Source: Burkholderiaceae bacterium (GTDB lineage Bacteria > Pseudomonadota > Gammaproteobacteria > Burkholderiales > Burkholderiaceae_C). From it: 64,000 nt of DNA. The stretch is taken from the NCBI GenBank assembly GCA_030695205.1, contig JAUYTN010000033.1:372001-436000 (forward strand), read 5' to 3'. Positions 17,268 through 24,204 of this stretch are shown in pieces. Numbering within the stretch: the first letter of the stretch is position 1; every line of letters begins with the position of its first letter. Made by a program: the position numbers and the translations under genes. The notes under the pieces are model-generated. The model saw nothing but the letters and a program-made list of their open reading frames with translations. It made no database searches and had not been told where the DNA came from.

Positions 17268-17456
17268 GTGTTGGCCCTCGTTAACACGGTCAACACCGTG
17301 GGCGTGATACGCGAGGTCATTGCGCTGGCGTTCAAGCAACGCTTCCCGCCCAACTTCCAGGCCTACGCCGCAGGCTGCCAACGCGGCGACCTGCAAACCG
17401 AGCGCATCGAAGTTGTGCTGGGCAAGTTGGCCGTGCAGGTGCACGAACCGCTGTGA
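17268..17456 (+). pseudogene. Remnant of a macro-domain protein (DarG/Appr-1-p phosphatase type)
   Basis: A 62-codon frame beginning (GTG) LALVNTVNTVGV and continuing IALAFKQRFPPNFQAYAAGC, which is the start of macro domains that remove ADP-ribose, as in the DarG antitoxin. The glycine loop normally following NTVGV (MGKG) is replaced by IREV, and the frame ends after about 60 residues instead of 150 or more. I regard it as a decayed fragment. The remainder of 17219-17529 shows only the dispersed repeat and the ribosome site of the next gene. Confidence 0.55.
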
Positions 17457-17529
17457 ACATTGACGGGGCCAAAAAAATGGCAAGCCCGCCAATTCAGCGC
17501 CATAATCAGAGCCAATTTAGGAGCTAAAC

Positions 17530-17781
17530 ATGGAAGCCATCTACGCCGATGTGACGATCAGCATGTCCGAGTTCAAGAAAAACCCGGCTGCTGTGTTACG
17601 CGAGGCCAAGCGCCGCCCTGTGGCCGTGCTGAACCACAACAAGGCAGCGTTCTACATGATCGAACCCGCGTTGTTCGAGGCCATGTTGGAAGAGCTATCT
17701 GACCAGGACCTGGGCCGCACGGTGCTGGCACGCATGGGCGAGCGGGCACAGGCGATTGAGGTGGACATTGATGCCATCTGA
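17530..17781 (+). CDS. Phd/YefM-family antitoxin
   Basis: An 83-residue protein with the YefM-like opening ITISMSEFKKNPAAVLREA in the slightly altered form VTISMSEFKKNPAAVLREA, then VAVLNHNKAAFYMIEPALFEAML. This is the DNA-binding and dimerisation domain of Phd/YefM antitoxins. The C-terminal 25 residues would neutralise the toxin. An AGGAG lies eight bases before the ATG. It overlaps the toxin gene by 11 bases, so both are made together; autoregulation is expected for the family. Confidence 0.87.
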   Translation: MEAIYADVTISMSEFKKNPAAVLREAKRRPVAVLNHNKAAFYMIEPALFEAMLEELSDQDLGRTVLARMGERAQAIEVDIDAI

Positions 17782-18142
17782 GCCACCCCAGCCAGCGCGC
17801 AAACACAAGTACCGCTTGCAGTTTGTGCCCAGCGCTTGGGCAGAGTGGCAAAAGCTGGACGGCTCGGTGAAAGAGCCGTTGCGCAAGTTGCTGAAAAAGC
17901 GGCTGGACAACCCCCATGTGCCGGGCGCAGCCCTTCACGGTGCGCTAGCGGGGCATTACAAAATCAAACTCAACAAGCAAGGCTATCGCCTGGTGTACGG
18001 CGTGGAGGACGATGTGTTGATCGTCATGGTAATGGCGGTGGACAAACGCGAAGACAGTGCGGTGTACCAGTCTGCCATGGCGAGAGTGACCGAAAAGATG
18101 GCGGCCCTGGCGAAGGCGTTGCTTCAGCGGTCAAAAACATGA
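17771..18142 (+). CDS. RelE/ParE-superfamily toxin
   Basis: A 123-residue basic protein with the RelE fold wording YRLQFVPSAWAEWQKLDGSVKEPLRKLLKKRL, then HYKIKLNKQGYRLVYGVEDD and VMVMAVDKRED. RelE-type toxins cut mRNA at the ribosome. The C-terminus extends about 30 residues past the usual end (VYQSAMARVTEKMAALAKAL), as in StbE/RelE variants. Start at ATG 17771 inside the antitoxin gene. Confidence 0.87.
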   Translation: MPSEPPQPARKHKYRLQFVPSAWAEWQKLDGSVKEPLRKLLKKRLDNPHVPGAALHGALAGHYKIKLNKQGYRLVYGVEDDVLIVMVMAVDKREDSAVYQSAMARVTEKMAALAKALLQRSKT

Positions 18143-18273
18143 CCGCGCGCGGCCCATTGCCTGTGTGCCACCCGGTCCTGGTCAAAATGGCTACGAGGCC
18201 GTGGGGCGGCGCCGAGTTTGTAGGCTCAGCGCCGCATTTGTTTTTGCCGCGTTTGTTTTGGCGAGAATGTAGG

Positions 18274-18322
18274 TAAAAAGTGCCTCTATCGCTTGATGTA
18301 TATGGATATGCAGCTATTGATT
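18274..18322 (-). repeat. Dispersed short repeat, copy 6
   Basis: The minus strand reads ATAGC, 16 bases, ATCAAGCGATAGAGGCACTTTTTA, matching the consensus closely. It lies in the gap between the toxin gene and the convergent membrane-protein gene, where I see no gene. Confidence 0.7.
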
Positions 18323-18378
18323 GCACCACATGCAAGCGAAACACCTCCCTCTCGCTCAGCCCCAAAATTGGCCCAGAT

Positions 18379-18981
18379 TCAACGCTTGGGGTGGCCCGGG
18401 TCCATCATCTCGCCGCGAAGCAGGGCCAGTGGGGCCTTGTGGTAGAGCACGATGTCGTGGAAGGGGTCGGTGATGATTTTGGTGGCCCACACCAGGCCGG
18501 TGTGGAGGTCTTTCAGCACCCACAGTTGCAGCACCCGAAACACCAGGCCACCCAAGCCCACGGCCAGCCACATCCAGCCCACGTTGCGGGCAAAACCCAT
18601 GAAGTCGGCATGGGCCTGCAGCAGGCCAAACAGGGTGGGCTCCCACAGCAGCAGCAAGGGTGAGGCGGCCCAGATGGCCATCAGCACCACTTTGCGCTGC
18701 AGGTTGTAGCCCACCTTGATGTCTTCCTTGTGCTGGTGCGTGGCCCGGTTCACATGGTCATAGCCCTTAGGCTCGAAAAAGAAATGCCCCGCCTGGCGGC
18801 TGACCATGGACACCAGCCATGCGACCAACGCAGCCAGCGCGGGGTCCACCAGCAACAAGCCATAGGCCACCACGAAGCTGATGGCGCTGACGAGGTGCAG
18901 GCTCTGGTTGATGGTGCTGTGGTGGTAGTAGCGGTGGTCGTCCCAGCGTTGCTCACGCAGGGCAGCGGCAAAAGAGGCCAT
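18379..18981 (-). CDS. Integral membrane protein with Mpo1/DUF962-like His motifs
   Basis: A 200-residue protein with about four hydrophobic segments. Near the N-terminus YHHSTINQSLH and after the second helix RQAGHFFFEP resemble the two His motifs of the Mpo1/DUF962 family (HxNPxNxxIH and GHxxxE), an iron-dependent dioxygenase family acting on 2-hydroxy fatty acids in yeast. The similarity is judged by eye and the family assignment is tentative. ATG 18981 follows a GGAGAG. It is divergent from the Agt-like glycosyltransferase gene, sharing the region with the PHO-like sites, which suggests a lipid role. Confidence 0.6.
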   Translation of the reverse strand: MASFAAALREQRWDDHRYYHHSTINQSLHLVSAISFVVAYGLLLVDPALAALVAWLVSMVSRQAGHFFFEPKGYDHVNRATHQHKEDIKVGYNLQRKVVLMAIWAASPLLLLWEPTLFGLLQAHADFMGFARNVGWMWLAVGLGGLVFRVLQLWVLKDLHTGLVWATKIITDPFHDIVLYHKAPLALLRGEMMDPGHPKR

Positions 18982-19106
18982 GAAAAATCTCTCCGGTTGA
19001 ACAAACAAACGCCAGGGGCGACGGGCCCACGGGCACCCCGCCCCGTCCGGGCAGTGGTGAAGCCATGTTGTCGGTGGCGTGTGAAATGGTGGTGACAAGG
19101 GAGGCG

Positions 19107-19146
19107 GTGACACAAAAACTTCGTCGGGGTTTCACACGGCTGTTAT
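19107..19146 (+). promoter_or_regulatory. Four-unit candidate PHO box upstream of the glycosyltransferase
   Basis: Units GTGACAC (19107), ACTTCGT (19118), GTTTCAC (19129) and CTGTTAT (19140) are spaced exactly 11 bp apart; against CTGTCA(C/T) they score 5, 2, 5 and 6 of 7. The last pair, GTTTCAC-ACGG-CTGTTAT, is the best. The site ends 14-23 bases before the possible start codons, so either the TGTTAT also acts as a -10 element or the leader is very short. Confidence 0.55.
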
Positions 19147-19169
19147 GCACCTTGCCCACCATGTGTGGC

Positions 19170-20429
19170 ATGAACCCTACCGACACCCTTCGCCTGCTGG
19201 GCGAGCACCTGCAGGTGGAGCACCTGCCCGTCACCAGGCCCTCGCTGCGCATCGGGCTGGTCACCGAGACCTACCCGCCCGAAATCAACGGTGTGGCCCT
19301 GACGCTGTCCAAGCTGGTGCAAGCCTTGCAGGCAAGGGGCCACCACGTACAACTGGTGCGCCCGCGGCAGTTGCCCGATGGCGCCGGGCCTGTCCATCCG
19401 CCCTCATTGGAAGAAGTGCTGGTGCGGGGCTTGCCCATTCCCAACTACCCCCATTTGCGCATGGGCCTGCCCGCCAAAAAGGCGCTGGCCAAGCTGTGGA
19501 CGCTCCAGCGGCCCGATGTGGTCCACATCGCCACCGAGGGGCCGTTGGGCTGGTCGGCCCTGCAAGCGGCGCGCAAACTGCGCTTGCCCATCAGCACCGA
19601 CTTCCGCACCAACTTTGACGCCTACAGCCGCCACTACCGGATGGGTTGGCTGCAAAAACCCATAGCCGCCTACCTGCGCAAATTTCACAACCTGGCCCAC
19701 TGCACAACGGTGCCCACCGCAGCGCTGCAGGCTGCGCTGGCCGCCAACGGCTTTGAGAGGCTGCAGGTGGTGGCACGAGGGGTGGACGTCGCCCGCTTCC
19801 AGCCCGAACGGCGCAGTGCCGAGCTGCGCCGCAGCTGGGGCGTGGGGGAGCAAGGCCACGTGGCCCTGTACGTGGGTCGGCTGGCACCTGAAAAAAACCT
19901 GAGCCTGCTGGCCAGAACCTTCCATGCCATGCATGCCGCCAACCCCGAGCTGGCTGTGGTGGTGGTGGGCGACGGCCCTGCCCGGGCAGAGCTGCAGGCG
20001 GCCTGCCCCCAGGCACGGCTGGTGGGCAGCCAGACGGGTGACGCGCTGGCCACGCACTACGCCAGCGCAGACAGCTTTGTGTTCCCCAGCCTGACCGAGA
20101 CCTATGGCAACGTCACGCCCGAGGCACTGGCCAGCGGCTTGGCCGTACTGGCCTTTGACCACGCAGCGGCCAGCGACCTGGTGCAACATGGCGTCTGTGG
20201 ACTGCTCGCCCCGCCCGGTGACGCCGATGCCTTCGTGCGCCATGCGGTGATGCTGGCCACCCACCCGGCGCTGGTGCACAGGCTGCGCACACAGGCCCCG
20301 GCCGCCGTGGCCGAGCGCGATTGGGCCCACATTGCCTGCCAGGTCGAGGGCATCTGGAGCAGCTTGTTACACCACCACCCCAGCACCCATCTGGCGACGC
20401 TGCCCCACCTGGGCACGCAAACCACCTGA
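19170..20429 (+). CDS. GT4-family glycosyltransferase, Agt-like (glycolipid synthesis candidate)
   Basis: A 419-residue GT-B enzyme. The N-terminal lobe opens LRIGLVTETYPPEINGVALTL; the C-terminal lobe has ALYVGRLAPEKNLSLL, VVVGDGPAR and the nucleotide-sugar loop FPSLTETYGNVTPEALASG with the E-x7-E pattern of GT4. Proteins of this type beside a PlcP phospholipase (Agt) transfer glucose or glucuronic acid to diacylglycerol at the cytoplasmic membrane face during phosphate starvation; mannosyltransferases of the MgtA/PimB type look similar. The flanking ugd (UDP-glucuronate supply), plcP-like gene and PHO-like sites favour the Agt reading. ATG 19161 is an alternative start. Its 3' end overlaps ugd by 63 bases. 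Confidence 0.78.
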   Translation: MNPTDTLRLLGEHLQVEHLPVTRPSLRIGLVTETYPPEINGVALTLSKLVQALQARGHHVQLVRPRQLPDGAGPVHPPSLEEVLVRGLPIPNYPHLRMGLPAKKALAKLWTLQRPDVVHIATEGPLGWSALQAARKLRLPISTDFRTNFDAYSRHYRMGWLQKPIAAYLRKFHNLAHCTTVPTAALQAALAANGFERLQVVARGVDVARFQPERRSAELRRSWGVGEQGHVALYVGRLAPEKNLSLLARTFHAMHAANPELAVVVVGDGPARAELQAACPQARLVGSQTGDALATHYASADSFVFPSLTETYGNVTPEALASGLAVLAFDHAAASDLVQHGVCGLLAPPGDADAFVRHAVMLATHPALVHRLRTQAPAAVAERDWAHIACQVEGIWSSLLHHHPSTHLATLPHLGTQTT

Positions 20430-21815
20430 CGCCAGGGCCTGTACACCCAGGGCATTGCGTCGGCCGATGCCGTGGTAGGCCACACCCAGTTCTTGCAGGG
20501 TGTCGGGGTCGTAGAGGTTGCGACCATCCAGCACCAACGGGTAACGCAGCCGCTCGACCATGGCGGCAAAGTCCGGGTTGTGGAAGCACTTCCACTCGGT
20601 GACGATGAGCAGCGCATGAGCGCCCTCCAGCGCCTCCATCGGCGTGGTCGCCCACTGCAAGCGGTGGAGCTCGCTCCAGGGTATGCCCAAATCGTCGGCC
20701 AGCGCTGCTTGTGCCTCTGAGGTCGCCACCGGGTCGTGCAACACCAGGGTGGCGCCCAGGCGATACAGCTCCACCACGATGTGGCGGCTGGGGGCCTCGC
20801 GCATGTCGTTGGTGTTGGGCTTGAAGGCCAGGCCCCACACCGCCAGGCGCACGCCACGCAGGTCGGGGCCGAAGGCGCGCAGCACCATGTCCACCAAGGT
20901 GTGCTTTTGTGCGGCATTGACGCGCTCCACGGCCGCCACCACCTGCATGCGGCAGCCATGCTGCCCAGCGGTGTGCACCAGGGCCCGCGTGTCCTTGGGG
21001 AAGCAGCTGCCACCGTAGCCGGTGCCGGCGTACAGGAACCCATGGCCGATCCTTGGGTCCAGGCCCATACCTCGGCGCACGCTGTCCACATCTGCGCCCA
21101 GTTGATCGGCCAGCAGGGCCACCTCATTCATGAACGAAATTCGGGTGGCCAGCATGGCGTTGGAGGCGTATTTGGTCAGCTCGGCACTGGGCACATCCAT
21201 CCACACCGTACGGTCGTGGTGGCGGTTGAACGGCACGTACAGGCGCGCCATCACCTGGCGGGCACGTTCTCCCACAACGCCGGGCTCCACACCGACCACG
21301 ATGCGGTCTGGCCGCATGAAATCGTCGATGGCCGCCCCCTCCTTCAAAAACTCGGGGTTGGACACCACCGCCACTTGCGCGCCTGTTGGGCCGCGCAGCG
21401 CCAGTCGCTCCCTGATCACCCCAAGCACCTGGGCGGCAGTGCCCACGGGCACGGTCGATTTGTTCACCACCACCTTGAAGCCGGTGGTGTGCTCGCCAAT
21501 GTCGCGGGCCACCGCCAGCACATGCTGCAAGTCGGCAGAGCCGTCTTCTCGGGGTGGTGTACCCACGGCAATGAACACCACTTCGGCATCTTCCAGAGCC
21601 AAGGACATGCTGGTGGTGAACAGCAGGCGGCCAGCGGACAGGTTTCGGCCCACCATCTCCTCCAGACCTGGCTCGTAAATGGGAATGCCCCCCGCCTGCA
21701 ACAAGGCCACCCGCGCCGGGTCGTTATCCACACCCACAACCCGATTGCCCGACTCGGCCAGACACGCCGCCGTCACCAGACCCACATACCCTGCACCCAC
21801 CACCACAACTTTCAT
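20367..21815 (-). CDS. ugd: UDP-glucose 6-dehydrogenase
   Basis: A 482-residue enzyme that oxidises UDP-glucose to UDP-glucuronate with two NAD+. It has the Rossmann start MKVVVVGAGYVGLVTAACLAE, the catalytic Cys in GYGGSCFPKDTRAL, AELTKYASNAMLATRISF, and the C-terminal UDP-binding domain with KPNTNDMREAPS. AAGGAG precedes ATG 21815. The 30-residue tail past YHGIGR overlaps the convergent glycosyltransferase gene. UDP-glucuronate is a donor for glucuronosyl-diacylglycerol or for capsule; here the neighbours suggest glycolipid. Confidence 0.93.
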   Translation of the reverse strand: MKVVVVGAGYVGLVTAACLAESGNRVVGVDNDPARVALLQAGGIPIYEPGLEEMVGRNLSAGRLLFTTSMSLALEDAEVVFIAVGTPPREDGSADLQHVLAVARDIGEHTTGFKVVVNKSTVPVGTAAQVLGVIRERLALRGPTGAQVAVVSNPEFLKEGAAIDDFMRPDRIVVGVEPGVVGERARQVMARLYVPFNRHHDRTVWMDVPSAELTKYASNAMLATRISFMNEVALLADQLGADVDSVRRGMGLDPRIGHGFLYAGTGYGGSCFPKDTRALVHTAGQHGCRMQVVAAVERVNAAQKHTLVDMVLRAFGPDLRGVRLAVWGLAFKPNTNDMREAPSRHIVVELYRLGATLVLHDPVATSEAQAALADDLGIPWSELHRLQWATTPMEALEGAHALLIVTEWKCFHNPDFAAMVERLRYPLVLDGRNLYDPDTLQELGVAYHGIGRRNALGVQALASGGLRAQVGQRRQMGAGVVV

Positions 21816-21879
21816 GGCAACTCCTTGAACAAGTTGCCCCCATGCTGGTGAATGGGTGTGTAGCCCTGATGGCAAAGCG

Positions 21880-21930
21880 ATGACATTCTCTTGACGCAGG
21901 CTCGGCGTGCAGAAGTCACAAAAACTTCAT
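21880..21930 (+). promoter_or_regulatory. Multi-unit candidate PHO box between ugd and the PlcP-like gene
   Basis: Units at 21880 (ATGACAT), 21891 (TTGACGC), 21902 (TCGGCGT), 21913 (AAGTCAC) and 21924 (ACTTCAT) keep exact 11-bp phase; scores to CTGTCA(T/C) are 5, 4, 2, 5 and 4 of 7. The best adjacent pair is AAGTCAC-AAAA-ACTTCAT at 21913-21930. It lies between divergent genes and could serve both. Confidence 0.45.
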
Positions 21931-22058
21931 GGCACCGCCACACACCCGCCATCTGGCACCCCCACCATGGCCAGACCGTCCACTTCCGTCCAAAAAGCCA
22001 TGCAGCAAGTGTCCACGCCCCTGGCCAGCCCCCCCAAACGCCTGCAACGGGTGGCCCG

Positions 22059-22991
22059 ATGATGCAGTTTGCGCCACCCCCTTGCCCCCCATCCTCCCCT
22101 CTGTTCAAAGCCTTTCACCGGGGGGCGAACCCGTCTGTGGGGGTGTTGCCAGACTTCAACCCCAGCCGCCCAGACACCCTGGACCCGGAAGACCTGGACA
22201 ACCAGCCCGCCCCCGGCGGCCAACGGGTGCGCACCCTGTTCATTTCGGACTTGCACCTGGGCACACCCGGCTGCCAGGCCGAGGCGCTGCTGGCCTTTCT
22301 GAAGGCCTACCCCAGCGAGCGCCTGTACCTGCTGGGCGACATCATCGATGGCTGGCAACTGCGCCGCCGCTGGTACTGGCCACAGAGCCACAACGATGTG
22401 GTGCAGAAAATTCTCAAACGCGCCAGAAAAGGCTGCAAGGTGGTGTTCATTCCAGGCAACCACGACGAATTCGCCCGCCACTTCACCGACCACCACTTTG
22501 GCGGCGTCGAAGTGCTCAGCGAAGCCGTTCACACCACCCTGGAGGGCAAGCGCCTGTGGCTGATCCATGGCGATCACTTTGACGGCGTCATCCAGTACGC
22601 TAAATGGCTGGCTTACCTGGGCGACAACCTGTACGAACTGACCCTGCGGCTGAATACCCACTTCAATTCCCTGCGGGCGAAGATGGGGCTGCCCTATTGG
22701 TCGCTGTCGCAGTACCTGAAACACAAAGTCAAATCTGCCGTGAGCTACGTGAACCAATTTGAAGAAGCGGTGGCGGCCGAGGCACGCCAGCGCGGGCACG
22801 ATGGTGTGGTGTGTGGCCATATCCACCGCGCAGAAATGCGGACCATTGACGGCACCCTGTACTGCAACGACGGCGACTGGGTCGAGAGCCTGAGCGCACT
22901 GGTAGAGCACACCGATGGGCGCCTGGAGGTGTTGCACTGGAGCGGGCAAAGCAGCCGCGTGGAGGCGCCCACGTCGGAAGTGCAGGCCTGA
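22059..22991 (+). CDS. plcP: PlcP-like phospholipase C (calcineurin-type metallophosphoesterase)
   Basis: A 310-residue metallophosphoesterase. After a 50-residue variable N-terminus come all the metal motifs: TLFISDLHLGTPGCQAE, LYLLGDIIDGW, FIPGNHDEF, IHGDHFD and CGHIHRAEM, with RRRWYWPQSHNDVVQKIL and NDGDWVESLSALVEH. Database labels for such proteins are often UDP-2,3-diacylglucosamine diphosphatase, but WYWPQ-HNDVVQK and GDWVES are, from memory, the wording of rhizobial PlcP (SMc00171 type), which cleaves phosphatidylethanolamine and phosphatidylglycerol to diacylglycerol when phosphate is low. A lipid-A enzyme is the alternative. Tandem ATGs at 22059/22062; start uncertain. PHO-like site upstream. 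Confidence 0.78.
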   Translation: MMQFAPPPCPPSSPLFKAFHRGANPSVGVLPDFNPSRPDTLDPEDLDNQPAPGGQRVRTLFISDLHLGTPGCQAEALLAFLKAYPSERLYLLGDIIDGWQLRRRWYWPQSHNDVVQKILKRARKGCKVVFIPGNHDEFARHFTDHHFGGVEVLSEAVHTTLEGKRLWLIHGDHFDGVIQYAKWLAYLGDNLYELTLRLNTHFNSLRAKMGLPYWSLSQYLKHKVKSAVSYVNQFEEAVAAEARQRGHDGVVCGHIHRAEMRTIDGTLYCNDGDWVESLSALVEHTDGRLEVLHWSGQSSRVEAPTSEVQA

Positions 22992-23039
22992 AATCCCGGC
23001 ATCAGCCGGCGCCAGCTCCAGCCATCCACCGCATGGGGC

Positions 23040-23057
23040 AGTTCACAGGGCTGTCAC
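23040..23057 (+). promoter_or_regulatory. Candidate PHO box upstream of ppk2
   Basis: AGTTCAC-AGGG-CTGTCAC: the second half site is a perfect match to the PhoB heptamer and the first matches at 4/7, with 11-bp spacing. It is 63 bases before the ppk2 start, a normal promoter distance. Best single half site in the window. Confidence 0.55.
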
Positions 23058-23120
23058 AACCGCACGGTAGGGTGGTGAACTTTCAACGTTTGGAGCCCGG
23101 GGGCTCCGCCGAAAGCACCC

Positions 23121-24032
23121 ATGAACCCCAACCATGCCCTACTGAGCCGCATCCATGCCGAGCTGATCGACGGCTACGACGAAGAGCTGGAGCTTGAAAT
23201 CGAAGACCAGTTCGTGGACGACCTGTCCGCACCTGACGAAGCCACCCAGGCACAACAGCGCGAAGACCGCAGGGTGTACTTTCGCGAGCTGTTCCGCCTG
23301 CAGGGCGAGCTGGTCAAGCTGCAAGACTGGGTGGTGAGTACCGGCCACAAGGTGGTCATCCTGTTCGAGGGCCGGGACGCGGCGGGCAAAGGCGGTGTCA
23401 TCAAACGCATCACCCAGCGGCTGAACCCACGGGTGTGCCGCACCGTGGCCTTGCCCGCGCCCAACGACCGAGAGCGCACTCAGTGGTACTTTCAACGTTA
23501 CGCGGCACACCTGCCGGCGGCTGGCGAGATCGTGCTGTTCGACCGCAGCTGGTACAACCGCGCCGGGGTGGAAAAGGTGATGGGCTTTTGTACGGACGAT
23601 GAGTACGAAGAGTTCTTCAGAACCGTGCCAGAGTTCGAAAAAATGCTGGCCCGCTCCGGGATTCAGCTCATCAAGTACTGGTTCAGTATTTCAGACCAGG
23701 AGCAGCACCAGCGCTTTCTGGCGCGAATCCACGACCCGCTCAAGCAGTGGAAGCTCAGCCCCATGGACCTGGAAAGCCGCCGCCGCTGGGAACAGTACAC
23801 CAAGGTCAAAGAGGTGATGCTGGAGCGCACCCACATTCCCGAGTCGCCCTGGTGGGTGGTGCAGGCCAATGACAAAAAGAAAGCCAGGCTGAACTGCATC
23901 GCACACCTGCTGGACCAAATGCCTTACGAGGAAGTGGCGCGAACCGCCATCACCCTGCCCGAGCGCGAGCGCCACGAAGACTATGTCCGCCAGGATGTAC
24001 CCGCCGAATTGCGGGTCCCTGAGCGCTATTGA
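23121..24032 (+). CDS. ppk2: Polyphosphate kinase 2
   Basis: A 303-residue PPK2 of the one-domain class. It has Walker A FEGRDAAGKGGVIKRI, the lid segment LNPRVCRTVALPAPNDRERTQWYFQRY, Walker B-like FDRSWYNRAGVEKVMGF and the C-terminal SPWWVVQANDKKKARLN. The enzyme moves phosphate between polyphosphate and nucleotides, usually in the direction of GTP/ATP formation. Its location next to the PlcP-like gene behind a PHO-like site suggests it mobilises polyphosphate when phosphate is scarce. It is followed by a 172-base gap without a gene before pyk. Confidence 0.92.
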   Translation: MNPNHALLSRIHAELIDGYDEELELEIEDQFVDDLSAPDEATQAQQREDRRVYFRELFRLQGELVKLQDWVVSTGHKVVILFEGRDAAGKGGVIKRITQRLNPRVCRTVALPAPNDRERTQWYFQRYAAHLPAAGEIVLFDRSWYNRAGVEKVMGFCTDDEYEEFFRTVPEFEKMLARSGIQLIKYWFSISDQEQHQRFLARIHDPLKQWKLSPMDLESRRRWEQYTKVKEVMLERTHIPESPWWVVQANDKKKARLNCIAHLLDQMPYEEVARTAITLPERERHEDYVRQDVPAELRVPERY

Positions 24033-24204
24033 GTCCTCTGAGCACTCCTCTTTGCCGCGCAAGCAGTGATGGTGGACGGGTGGTGACTGGCGTGCAGGTG
24101 CCCCGCAACCGTAACAGGTCGGTAACCAATGCAACGCATAATTGAAACCAAATTACAGACGGCACGCCCCCGGTGTGCCCACACCACCACCCGGAGACCC
24201 TGTC

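Noticed and set aside
22059..22991. Lipid A enzyme LpxH as the identity of the metallophosphoesterase
   Set aside because: The metal motifs alone fit, but the WYWPQ-HNDVVQK and GDWVES wording and the glycosyltransferase/ugd/PHO context favour a PlcP-like phospholipase. Kept only as an alternative.
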